8,381 nt of DNA from Halieaceae bacterium (GCA_003523185.1 DPGN01000068.1:1-8381), one strand, 5' to 3'. Counted from the first letter of the stretch, positions 1 through 6,587 are shown. Notes: a model not told the origin generated them from the letters alone. Translations and numbers: made by a program.

Positions 1-297
1 AAATATCTGCTCAACCGGGAGCGTGTTATCCCTAACACGCTGCTTGAAGCCATACTCGAGACGGACCTTTCACGTCGGGGTGGCCGGCTCGAATTTCAAC
101 GTGGTGTGTTGAGTCGGGATGAGGATGCGATCGGGCGGACCTCGTTGCGGGTTTCTGCCATGGGGAGTCAAGATTCGCACCGCGTGCTTGGGCTGGCTCG
201 GGCGAACTGCACTATCAAGATAGCGGCCGATGTTGAGCACATTAGCGCGGGCTCCAAGGTCACGGTCTCTGTTTTTCCTTGGACCGACTTACAGTGA
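1..297 (+). CDS. moeA: Molybdopterin molybdotransferase MoeA, C-terminal fragment (5' end outside the window)
   Basis: Frame 1 is open from the first base to a TGA at 295-297 and gives the last 98 residues of a MoeA-type protein. MoeA inserts molybdate into adenylylated molybdopterin in the cytoplasm, the last common step of molybdenum cofactor synthesis. What is visible is the end of the MPT-binding domain and the small beta-barrel C-terminal domain IV: an FQRG motif near fragment residues 32-35, then the domain IV signature GSQDSHRVLGLARANC at about 55-70, and a final strand ending in a short tail. These match the family pattern (RG, then G-x-Q-x-S-H, then a small-residue AN motif). The catalytic part lies upstream and cannot be checked. 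The stop codon overlaps the start of mobA, which implies one transcript and translational coupling. The family call is confident; the subgroup is not determined. Confidence 0.88.
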   Translation, partial: KYLLNRERVIPNTLLEAILETDLSRRGGRLEFQRGVLSRDEDAIGRTSLRVSAMGSQDSHRVLGLARANCTIKIAADVEHISAGSKVTVSVFPWTDLQ

Positions 298-920
298 ACG
301 ATGCATCAAATGCTGTTATTGCGGCGGCAATTTTGGCAGGTGGTGACAGCCAGCGCATGGGGGAAGATAAAGCCATTCTTAACGATGGGGGCGCATCGCT
401 AATCGAGCGGCAGGTGAAGGATCTGCGGGATCTTTCTGAGGCCCTGCCCATTCTCATCTGTTCGGGGTCTCGACGCTATGAAGCGCTCAATACCTATGAC
501 GTTCGACATGTGCCGGATTCGCTAAATTCTGCCGGTCCGTTGGCGGGCGTGGCCAAGGCGCTCGAGACAGCGGCAGCCGCAGGTCTCGAAGAGGGCTATG
601 TGTTTGTGCTGCCTACTGACTCGCTTATTCCGCCATCACATATCTATGACCGCCTGACGGGTGCTGAGTCAGCTACCAGTGAGGTCGTTCTATTGAAAGG
701 CGAACGTTTACATCCGTTGCACGGTCTATTCTCGGTGTCACTAACCACTAGTATGACTGATTATGTCGAATCAGGTGGTCGATCGGTCATGGGGTTCCTA
801 GATGACCGGTGTTGGGCCGCAGTGACTGTCCCCGGGGCCTGGGAACCCTGCTTGAATTTCAATACGCCCGATGAATATGAGCGCGCGTTAGAAGCGTTCG
901 CAAAAATGACATCTGTTTAG
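294..920 (+). CDS. mobA: Molybdenum cofactor guanylyltransferase MobA
   Basis: A 208-residue cytoplasmic nucleotidyltransferase that joins GMP from GTP to Mo-molybdopterin to make the guanine dinucleotide cofactor used by DMSO-reductase-family enzymes. The family hallmarks are present in order: the nucleotide-binding loop ILAGGDSQRMGEDKA at residues 13-27 with R21 and K26, the NSAGPLAGV element at 78-86, PTDS at 107-110 with D109 in the expected Mg-binding position, RLHPLHGLFS at 138-147, and NFNTP at 188-192. Length is normal for MobA. I chose the GTG at 294 because it overlaps the moeA stop as GTGA, the usual coupled arrangement. A TTG at 279 would add five residues inside moeA and lacks an obvious ribosome binding site. 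The gene directly follows moeA, so both belong to the same Moco operon. Confidence 0.9.
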   Translation: MNDASNAVIAAAILAGGDSQRMGEDKAILNDGGASLIERQVKDLRDLSEALPILICSGSRRYEALNTYDVRHVPDSLNSAGPLAGVAKALETAAAAGLEEGYVFVLPTDSLIPPSHIYDRLTGAESATSEVVLLKGERLHPLHGLFSVSLTTSMTDYVESGGRSVMGFLDDRCWAAVTVPGAWEPCLNFNTPDEYERALEAFAKMTSV

Positions 921-1007
921 TGCACTTTAGAGGATGAAGCGCGTAAGCAAGCACAGTTCGTTGTGGGTGCTTATAGTGATATCGTCTGTTTAATGATGTG
1001 AGCTGTG

Positions 1008-1013
1008 GGTGAT
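1008..1013 (+). promoter_or_regulatory. Ribosome binding site of the aminotransferase gene (GGTGAT)
   Basis: GGTGAT pairs with the 5' part of the anti-Shine-Dalgarno (AUCACC) rather than with the usual CCUCC core, so it sits unusually close to the start. Aligned on 16S rRNA, the spacing suits the ATG at 1016 (about 6 nt) somewhat better than the second ATG at 1019. Confidence 0.5.
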
Positions 1014-1015
1014 TA

Positions 1016-2119
1016 ATGATGAACCGACGACACTTTTTGTCAGCATTTGGGACTGCGGCGCTGGCGAGCTCTGCCATACCCGCATGGAGTCAGTACCTCA
1101 TACCTGAGGGGCAGGTTCGACTGGTCTTTAATGAAAATCCCTATGGACCCAGTCCTAAGGCCATTGCCGAGGTTCAAAAGATTCTGTCACTGAGTGCGTA
1201 TTATCCCGACTCGCCCTATGACTATCCAATTCGAGATGATTTGTTTGATGCTATAGCCGCCGATAATGAGCTGAGTCATGACAACCTCTTCGTGTCGTCT
1301 GGCTCGAACGAGGGACTTCAGGCTGCACTGATGGCCTATGGGCGAACAGGGTCGGTTCTGACGCCCGCGCTCACATACGACGCACACTTGGGCTACGTGG
1401 AGGCCCTCGGTGTGACAGTATCGAGGGTTCCATTGCGGTCTGATTTGCAAGTCGACTTGGATGCGATGGAGGCAATGGTTGATGAGTCCGTTGCCGTTGT
1501 TTACCTCGCTAATCCTAATAATCCCACGGGCCTCCCAATTGACGCAGAGCGTCTCCGAGCGTTCTGTCGGTCCGTAGGTCCCAAGGCGCTAGTGATTGTC
1601 GATGAAGCCTATAACGAACTCACAGATGACCCTGAGAGTGACACCATGGTTGATCTCGTGCGTAATGGTGAGAATGTTTTGGTGACCCGAACGTTCTCAA
1701 AAATTTTTGGTATGGCGGGCATGCGTGTGGGTTACGGCATGGCTAGACCTGACATTATTGAGAATACGTTTAAGCACATCATGTCGTGGCCCAACGGGGT
1801 GGGGCTCACAGCGGCATATCACAGCTACATTGATCAAGACTTTATTAAGTTCTCCCGAGACAAGGTCCGCGAGGGTCGAGTCATGGTGCAAAAGACACTC
1901 GCTGATGTCGGTCTGACGCCTGTACCGTCACAAACTAACTTTGTGTTTGTAGACGCTGGTCGCGATGCGATGACCATCCGCCGGGCGATGGCGGAAGAGG
2001 GTGTTTTGATTAATGCCGGGTACGAGGGGTATCCCCACTACCTGCGTATTAGTATGGGCAAGCTTGAAGACCTCAAAACATTTGATCGTGTATTCAAGCG
2101 CGTTATGGCGCGTACCTAA
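1016..2119 (+). CDS. HisC-like PLP-dependent aminotransferase (fold type I) with a Tat-like signal sequence
   Basis: This 367-residue protein has all landmarks of the histidinol-phosphate aminotransferase branch of class I/II aminotransferases: NENPYGPSP at 39-47, NPNNPTG at 166-172, DEAY at 196-199, the Schiff-base lysine K229 in TFSKIFGMAGMRVGY, phosphate-binding R237, TNFVFVD at 307-313, and the carboxylate-binding R344 in LRISMG. True HisC is cytoplasmic, but here the N-terminus reads MMNRRHFLSAFGTAAL, with an RR-x-F-L motif, a hydrophobic stretch of about 15 residues and a possible cleavage site near AWSQ (23-26). That is a twin-arginine-type signal, which makes sense for an enzyme exported already folded with PLP bound. 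The substrate is unknown. No other histidine biosynthesis gene is nearby, so a role as HisC is unlikely. It lies 95 bp after mobA, probably as its own unit. The second ATG at 1019 would remove one residue. Confidence 0.85.
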   Translation: MMNRRHFLSAFGTAALASSAIPAWSQYLIPEGQVRLVFNENPYGPSPKAIAEVQKILSLSAYYPDSPYDYPIRDDLFDAIAADNELSHDNLFVSSGSNEGLQAALMAYGRTGSVLTPALTYDAHLGYVEALGVTVSRVPLRSDLQVDLDAMEAMVDESVAVVYLANPNNPTGLPIDAERLRAFCRSVGPKALVIVDEAYNELTDDPESDTMVDLVRNGENVLVTRTFSKIFGMAGMRVGYGMARPDIIENTFKHIMSWPNGVGLTAAYHSYIDQDFIKFSRDKVREGRVMVQKTLADVGLTPVPSQTNFVFVDAGRDAMTIRRAMAEEGVLINAGYEGYPHYLRISMGKLEDLKTFDRVFKRVMART

Positions 2120-2152
2120 ATAAGCCAAGCTATCAGGTTAATTAGAGTTATG

Positions 2153-2172
2153 GGCCTGCTTTTGAGCAGGCC
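2153..2172. terminator. Hairpin between convergent genes, probable bidirectional terminator
   Basis: GGCCTGCT, a TTTG loop and AGCAGGCC form a perfect 8-bp GC-rich stem in the 62-bp gap between the convergent stop codons at 2119 and 2182. Neither strand shows a proper T-tract after the stem, so it is not a textbook Rho-independent terminator. Its position and stability still suggest that it ends or protects transcripts from both sides. Confidence 0.6.
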
Positions 2173-2181
2173 GAACAACCG

Positions 2182-3903
2182 CTACTGCTCGTGAACGATT
2201 CGGCCGTTGACGACGGTCACCGCAACCGAGGTCGCGTTGATGGTCTCGGGAGGTATATCGAACAGATTTTTCTCGAGCAACACTAAGTCAGCGAGCTTCC
2301 CCTCGGTAATTGATCCCAGCGACTCCAGTTCACCCACCTGGATGGCGGTATTGCGTGTCATGGCAATAATGGCTTCAGCCAAAGAAACAGACTGATCGGG
2401 ATTTCGAGGCGGCATGTCGGGTTCACCGGGCAAACGCCGTGTAACGGCCGCCTCAAGCAATTCCAACGGCTTATAAGTCGACAGGTAGGCAGAGGCAGGC
2501 CAATCCGCTCCGAAGCTTTGGTTGGCGCCCGCGTCCATGATCGAACGAACGGGATAGGCGTTCTCGACCTTATCCATGCCAACAAAGGAGCCGATATTAA
2601 AATAGGAGGGATCGCGCGCCGCCCATTGAATTGACGTCTGAGCAGTCACGTTCAGTGCTTTGAATCGCGGAATATCGTCAGGATGTACAAAGTCCATATG
2701 CGCAATAGTGGCGCGCACCGATTCGTTACCCGTCGTCGCTCTGGCGCTCTCAATGGCATCGAGGGACATGCGCACCGCCGCACCGCCAATGGCGTGAATA
2801 TGAACGGGTATGTCCTGACTGAAGTAGGTGGTTACGTTGGCTATGAGATTCGCCTTCGAAATCATCGGCTGCCCAAAATCCTCGTTTGTGGAGTCAACAT
2901 ACGGCGTCAATAAAAAGGCTGTGTGTCCCTCGGGAACACCGTCAGCCGCTAGCTTGATGGCTTCGGGCCGGATGAGCTGGCTGCTGTAGGTTTGTTCGAA
3001 ACGTTTAAACTGAGCAGCGATTCGATCTGCGGCATCATTCTCCCTGACCGAGCCAAAGACCCTCAGACTGAGATCGCCTGATTCACTCAGGGAATGCCAA
3101 ATTTCATAGGCCTCCTCTTCAGTCGGGGCACCTGCCCAGGCGTCGAAAACCCCCGTGAGGCCAGACGCTGAGGCGCGTGGAAGCCAGCTGACGAAACGCT
3201 CGCGGTACGCCGCTTTATCGCCAGGTATGAATTCGGACTCAATATGTCCACCCGCTTTCTCACGGCCTGTACCAAGTGGTTCATTGGTTAGTGGGTCGCG
3301 CTCAAAAAAGCTCACGCCCGGGTGCGGATCAGGGTAGTTAGCGTCGACACCGCCCTCGAGGAGTGCACGTGATGAAAACCACCGGGAATGACCATCAACT
3401 GAACCAAGAATCACAATACGATCACCGAAAATCTCATCTAACTGTTGTGCCGTAGGGCCCGTCTTGGGGAAAAGGTGGTTCTGCCATCCTCGAGCGTAGA
3501 CGGGCCTTGTACCTGGATTGGCATCTCGTATTGCTTCTAGTGCTGCCTGTAATTTCTCACGGGTGTCGGCGAGACTAAGATTTACCCCAACATCAGAGAA
3601 GGACCCATTAAAGACGTGGGTGTGTGAATCCATAAGTCCCGATATGAGGAGTCCATCTCCAATATCGATTTTTCGGGTACCGGGGCCGATAAAAGACTCA
3701 ATGCCGGCTTCATCGCCAACGTAAACGATACGTTCTCCGCGAACCGCAACGGCCGAGGCATTGGGTTGTTCTGGGTCAGATGTGAATACGGCACCACCTG
3801 CAAAGATGAGGTCGGCTGGCTCGACTATGGGTTCGCTGTTGCAACCCCCTAGGATGGTTGTAGCGATAAGGGTCAAAGTAACGAGCATGATGCGCATAGT
3901 CAT
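2182..3903 (-). CDS. YtcJ-type amidohydrolase family 3 lipoprotein
   Basis: A 573-residue metal-dependent hydrolase of the amidohydrolase superfamily (Amidohydro_3, related to YtcJ and N-substituted formamide deformylase). The N-terminus is a lipoprotein signal: a short basic start, a hydrophobic core and the lipobox ILGGC with C21; Asn follows the Cys, so outer-membrane sorting is expected if the cell has Lol. Then come a small beta-sandwich (about 30-88), the metal motif DSHTH at 92-96, SVDGHSRW at 168-175, IKLAADG at 316-322 with a candidate ligand lysine K317, HIHAIGG at 368-374, AHMDF at 401-405, GADWP at 465-469 with the catalytic-type Asp D467, and the C-terminal GSITEGKLADLVLLEKN at 530-546. 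Family members cleave amide or related bonds; the substrate cannot be read here. AAGGA lies just before the ATG at 3903. It follows the VanX-like gene on the same strand after 126 bp. Confidence 0.88.
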   Translation of the reverse strand: MTMRIMLVTLTLIATTILGGCNSEPIVEPADLIFAGGAVFTSDPEQPNASAVAVRGERIVYVGDEAGIESFIGPGTRKIDIGDGLLISGLMDSHTHVFNGSFSDVGVNLSLADTREKLQAALEAIRDANPGTRPVYARGWQNHLFPKTGPTAQQLDEIFGDRIVILGSVDGHSRWFSSRALLEGGVDANYPDPHPGVSFFERDPLTNEPLGTGREKAGGHIESEFIPGDKAAYRERFVSWLPRASASGLTGVFDAWAGAPTEEEAYEIWHSLSESGDLSLRVFGSVRENDAADRIAAQFKRFEQTYSSQLIRPEAIKLAADGVPEGHTAFLLTPYVDSTNEDFGQPMISKANLIANVTTYFSQDIPVHIHAIGGAAVRMSLDAIESARATTGNESVRATIAHMDFVHPDDIPRFKALNVTAQTSIQWAARDPSYFNIGSFVGMDKVENAYPVRSIMDAGANQSFGADWPASAYLSTYKPLELLEAAVTRRLPGEPDMPPRNPDQSVSLAEAIIAMTRNTAIQVGELESLGSITEGKLADLVLLEKNLFDIPPETINATSVAVTVVNGRIVHEQ

Positions 3904-3907
3904 CGTT

Positions 3908-3912
3908 TCCTT
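3908..3912 (-). promoter_or_regulatory. Shine-Dalgarno of the amidohydrolase lipoprotein gene
   Basis: On the minus strand AAGGA stands 4 nt before the ATG at 3903-3901. It supports that start over the second in-frame ATG two codons later; either keeps the lipoprotein signal. Confidence 0.55.
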
Positions 3913-3922
3913 TTATCTCTTC

Positions 3923-3948
3923 TCATTGAGTTATTTCTTGTCATTGAG
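3923..3948. repeat. Short direct repeat TCATTGAG x2 upstream of the amidohydrolase gene
   Basis: TCATTGAG occurs at 3923-3930 and again at 3941-3948, a repeat period of 18 bp, in the gap upstream of the lipoprotein gene. On the coding strand it reads CTCAATGA twice. A two-site operator or a chance repeat are both possible; I see no convincing -35/-10 pair that would settle it. Confidence 0.3.
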
Positions 3949-4029
3949 CCCAGTCGGTGCAGGCCAGCGGGTTTCCCTTTTCGATGGTACCTCAATTATT
4001 CAGTGCTCGATGACCAGTGTGATGGCCTG

Positions 4030-4698
4030 TCACTGATCGATCACGATGTCGAAATACGTTCCAGGGTAAGGTTCATCGACCAGTGTAAAGTGCCACCACT
4101 CCGCGTAGTAAGGTCTGAATCCAGAAGCTGTCATTATCTCGCGGAGTAGGAACCGGTTATCACGGGCTCCCCGATCGACCTCATCGCTCTCCGTGTGAGA
4201 CATTGGATCAAAAAAATCCCACGGCGTGCCCATATCAAGGGGTTGTCCCGTCGCACTATCGACTAGTGTTAAATCAACCGTACTCGCTCGCGAATGTCCC
4301 GATTGACTGGCGATGTATCCCAGTTCTATTAGCGAGGAACGCTCGAGGCTGGGGTAATAGGCTGGTTTGGTTGGTTCCGGGCCGGTACCGGAGACCCAAT
4401 CCACGAAATCGTTCACGGCGCGCTGGGGTCGATAGCAGTCATACATTAACAGGCTCAGACCGTGGCTCTGGGCTCGCTCCTGCGCGCGACCGAGTGCCAC
4501 TGAGGCGGCCTCGCTCAATAGACAGAGAGGGGCCTCGTAACCGACTACAGGTCGTCCAATAAAGTTATTGCTACCTGCATATCGTATGTCCGTCAGTAAG
4601 CTCGGCGTCCTCACCTGTGCGTTTATTAAAAGACTTGGGTCACCGTGCGCGATGACGGGTCTGAGGGTGAGCAGCAATACTGTGAATAACTGGCGCAC
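4030..4698 (-). CDS. Exported D-alanyl-D-alanine dipeptidase (VanX/DdpX type, peptidase M15D)
   Basis: A zinc dipeptidase that cleaves D-Ala-D-Ala. Every catalytic element of VanX is present with VanX spacing. Numbered from an upstream TTG at 4767, these are the transition-state arginine R113 in DCYRPQRA, the zinc motif SGHSRASTVD with H158 and D165, and EWWH with base E223 and zinc ligand H226. R-to-H is 45 residues and H-to-D is 7, as in VanX. MGTPWDFFDPMSHT is also family-typical. I chose the GTG at 4698 (222 residues) because translation from it begins directly with a signal-peptide-like MRQLFTVLLLTLRPVIA; the TTG at 4767 adds 23 polar residues in front and has no visible ribosome binding site, and the GTG has only a weak one. 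No vanR/S, vanH or vanA-type ligase is present, so this is more likely for peptide scavenging or wall turnover than glycopeptide resistance. It is divergent from an L,D-carboxypeptidase. Confidence 0.87.
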   Translation of the reverse strand: MRQLFTVLLLTLRPVIAHGDPSLLINAQVRTPSLLTDIRYAGSNNFIGRPVVGYEAPLCLLSEAASVALGRAQERAQSHGLSLLMYDCYRPQRAVNDFVDWVSGTGPEPTKPAYYPSLERSSLIELGYIASQSGHSRASTVDLTLVDSATGQPLDMGTPWDFFDPMSHTESDEVDRGARDNRFLLREIMTASGFRPYYAEWWHFTLVDEPYPGTYFDIVIDQ

Positions 4699-4792
4699 GA
4701 TGAATCTGACTCGTTCGCTGATCGATGCGTCTAGCTTGCCGCGAGAGAGTAGCTCTGCCAAGCTCAATTACAGTTATTGGGAAATGCACGCC
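4699..4792. promoter_or_regulatory. Divergent intergenic region between the two cell-wall peptidase genes
   Basis: About 94 bp separate the chosen starts of the dipeptidase (4698, minus) and the L,D-carboxypeptidase (4793, plus). Promoters for both genes should lie here or just inside, but I could not find a clear -35/-10 pair on either strand. For the plus-strand gene GGGAA at 4779-4783 is a weak ribosome binding site, 9 nt before the ATG at 4793. Confidence 0.4.
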
Positions 4793-5818
4793 ATGGATCG
4801 ACGATCACTCCTTCAATTGAGTCTCGCAAGCACCCTGATGGGGGTCGCGCCCAGCTTTGCGTTTGCAGACGCGGTGAAACGACCGAAGCGTCTGCGTCCT
4901 GGCGATACCATTGGGCTCGTTGCGCCAGCGTCTGTCACCTACGAGTCCTTGCACCTTCAGATAGCGCTTGAGGCTCTGGAGGCGATGGGACTGAAGGCGA
5001 AAGTCGGTTCGCATGTTCTGGATCGGTTCGGCTATCTTGCCGGTGAGGACGAAGATCGTGCCTCGGATATCAATGCGGCGTTCGCCGATCCTGAAATCGA
5101 CGCCGTATTCGCCTTGCGAGGTGGTTGGGGTGCGAGCCGGCTACTGCCGTTTTTAGACTTTGACCTCATAGCGAAGAATCCGAAGATCTTCCTTGGATAT
5201 AGTGATATCACCAGCTTACTCAACGCGATCTACGCGAAAGCGGGTGTCGTTACGTTTCACGGCCCAAATGTGATGTCACGCTGGAATGAGTTCACCTATG
5301 AGGGAATGCGTGAGGTGCTGTTTGACGCCAGATCAGCGGCCTACAGTAATCCTGAAGTCATTGATGATGATCTTGTGGCCCGAAAACACCGCATCCAGAC
5401 CATCAACGCGGGGAAGGCTACAGGGCACCTGATTGGCGGCAACCTCACTTTGATGAGTGCCTTGGTTGGAACGCCGTATTTCCCGGATGCCAGAGGTGCG
5501 ATCCTTTTTCTCGAAGACGTTGGAGAGGCGATTTACCGCGTCGATCGCATGATGACCCAGCTCAAGCTAAGCGGCGTGTTAGGTCAAGTTTCCGGTATTG
5601 TGTTTGGGCACTTTACGGGCGTAGAACCCAACCCTGGTCTCGGCAATTTCGCCTTGATGGACATTCTCAGGCAGCACTGTGAACCCCTCGGTGTGCCTTG
5701 CTATTTTGGTGCCATGATTGGGCACGTAGAGGAGCAGAGCACGGTGCCTGTCGGGGCGATTGCTGAGATGGATGCCGGCGCGGGCGTACTGCGACTCCAG
5801 GAGTCGGCGGTTCGATAA
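4793..5818 (+). CDS. L,D-carboxypeptidase (LdcA/MccF type, peptidase S66) with an export signal
   Basis: Serine peptidase of the S66 family; LdcA enzymes remove the terminal D-Ala from murein tetrapeptides after the meso-diaminopimelate. The fold markers run in order: LRPGDTIGLVAPAS near 34-47, LRGGWGASRLLP at 108-119, nucleophile S137 in GYSDIT, GHLIGGNLTL at 211-220, E241 in LFLEDVGE, YRVDRM at 248-253 and H311 in GHVEEQS. The Ser-Glu-His spacing of 104 and 70 residues is close to that recalled for Pseudomonas LdcA. Characterised LdcA is cytoplasmic, but this one begins MDRRSLLQLSLAST, an RR-led Tat-like or Sec signal with a likely cut after AFA at 23-25. I start at the ATG at 4793 (341 residues) because it has a spaced GGGAA; the ATG at 4784 adds three residues. 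The open frame extends upstream to 4568 but that part overlaps the divergent dipeptidase and is non-homologous. Confidence 0.87.
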   Translation: MDRRSLLQLSLASTLMGVAPSFAFADAVKRPKRLRPGDTIGLVAPASVTYESLHLQIALEALEAMGLKAKVGSHVLDRFGYLAGEDEDRASDINAAFADPEIDAVFALRGGWGASRLLPFLDFDLIAKNPKIFLGYSDITSLLNAIYAKAGVVTFHGPNVMSRWNEFTYEGMREVLFDARSAAYSNPEVIDDDLVARKHRIQTINAGKATGHLIGGNLTLMSALVGTPYFPDARGAILFLEDVGEAIYRVDRMMTQLKLSGVLGQVSGIVFGHFTGVEPNPGLGNFALMDILRQHCEPLGVPCYFGAMIGHVEEQSTVPVGAIAEMDAGAGVLRLQESAVR

Positions 5819-5856
5819 TGATTTTTCGGGGGGGCGCTTTCGGGGTGCCGTAATAA

Positions 5857-5876
5857 CCTCAAATAGCCTGAGGAGG
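5857..5876 (+). promoter_or_regulatory. Strong Shine-Dalgarno of the AhpD-like gene, partly inside a small inverted repeat
   Basis: AGGAGG at 5871-5876 lies 5 nt before the ATG at 5882. CCTCA at 5857-5861 can pair with TGAGG at 5869-5873 over a 7-nt loop and would cover the first bases of the Shine-Dalgarno. A 5-bp stem is weak, so a regulatory effect is only a possibility. Confidence 0.45.
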
Positions 5877-5881
5877 GGAGT

Positions 5882-6487
5882 ATGAAAGGAGATCTCAACG
5901 AGATGACAAAACCCAGAATTTCCAACGTACCGCGAGACCAGCTACCCGGTTTCGAACCCATATTTCAGCTGCTCGAGGGAAGCATGGGTTATGTCCCCAA
6001 TAATTTCCTGTCGATGGCTCATTGGCCCGAGTTACTGAAGGCGTTTGGTGGCATCGGCGCGACCATACTGCAGACCGGAGAGATTGACCGCGGTTTGAAG
6101 CAGCTGGTGGCCATGGTTGCGAGTGCGGCGAATAGCTGCCACTACTGCCAGGCGCACACCTCACACTCCGCACACAACCTTGGTGTATCTCAGGAAAAAG
6201 TCGAAGCTGTCTTCGACTTTGAGTCCTCATCGCTGTTCAGCGATGCAGAGCGCGCTGCCCTACGACTCGCATGGCATGCCGCACTTCAGCCCAATGCGAC
6301 AAGCGATAGCGATTTCGCGGCGCTGAAGGCGCATTATTCCGATCGCGAAATCGTTGAAATAGTCAGCGTCATCGCGTTGTTTGGATTTCTGAACCGATGG
6401 AGCGACACGATGGGATCAGAGCTGGAGCCCTTACCGCAATCCTTTGCTGATTCCATCAATCTCAGTGCTCGTAAGCTCGGCAGCTGA
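5882..6487 (+). CDS. AhpD/carboxymuconolactone decarboxylase-like CxxC protein
   Basis: A 201-residue all-helical protein of the CMD/AhpD superfamily, probably a cytoplasmic thiol reductase or peroxidase-related protein; no signal peptide is seen. The redox motif is NSCHYCQAHTSH with C86 and C89, followed by H92. In AhpD the set is Glu, then Cys twelve residues later, CxxC, and His four after the second Cys. Here the Glu position is Q74 (in LKQLVAMVAS) and the nearest His is three after C89, so the proton relay differs and peroxidase activity should not be assumed. The C-terminal half (DAERAALRLAW at 121-131, EIVEIVSVIALFGFLNRW at 156-173) is typical of the peroxidase-related CMD branch. Start: the ATG at 5882 has AGGAGG, but a second ATG at 5903 (giving MTKPRISN) has its own AAAGGAG at 5885-5891. 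It follows the L,D-carboxypeptidase by 63 bp, possibly co-transcribed. Confidence 0.82.
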   Translation: MKGDLNEMTKPRISNVPRDQLPGFEPIFQLLEGSMGYVPNNFLSMAHWPELLKAFGGIGATILQTGEIDRGLKQLVAMVASAANSCHYCQAHTSHSAHNLGVSQEKVEAVFDFESSSLFSDAERAALRLAWHAALQPNATSDSDFAALKAHYSDREIVEIVSVIALFGFLNRWSDTMGSELEPLPQSFADSINLSARKLGS

Positions 6488-6587
6488 CCAATCGTTCCCG
6501 GCGAAGGATATCGAACAGCCCGCTGATAGCCAGATGAGAAGCTGATACAGTGCGCCACGATTTACCAACGAAGTGGTTCAAAGCGTA

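Noticed and set aside
921..1015. A sigma-70 promoter with TATAGT (972-977) or TTTAAT (989-994) upstream of the aminotransferase
   Set aside because: Neither -10-like hexamer has a recognisable -35 at 16-18 bp, so I could not support a promoter call, although the 95-bp gap leaves room for one.
3761..4036. A plus-strand open frame of 91 codons with a hydrophobic stretch
   Set aside because: Most of it is antisense to the lipoprotein signal and N-terminal domain of the amidohydrolase; the hydrophobic part is the reverse complement of intergenic sequence, and there is no ribosome binding site or family resemblance.
4030..4698. A vancomycin-resistance gene cluster
   Set aside because: Only the VanX-type dipeptidase is present; there is no ligase, D-lactate dehydrogenase or VanRS two-component pair. 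Such dipeptidases are common in non-resistant bacteria.
4568..4792. The 75 codons upstream of the L,D-carboxypeptidase start as part of that protein
   Set aside because: This stretch lies antisense to the well-supported dipeptidase gene, has no resemblance to S66 N-termini, and would bury the export signal in the middle of the protein.
5895..6230. A minus-strand open frame of 111 codons opposite the AhpD-like gene
   Set aside because: It is fully antisense to a gene with conserved motifs, and its Arg/Ser/Pro-rich translation looks like a reverse-strand shadow.
6488..6587. Direct repeat GCTGATA at 6522-6528 and 6541-6547 as an operator for the thioesterase gene
   Set aside because: Seven bases repeated within 100 bp is expected by chance, and no promoter elements are aligned with it.
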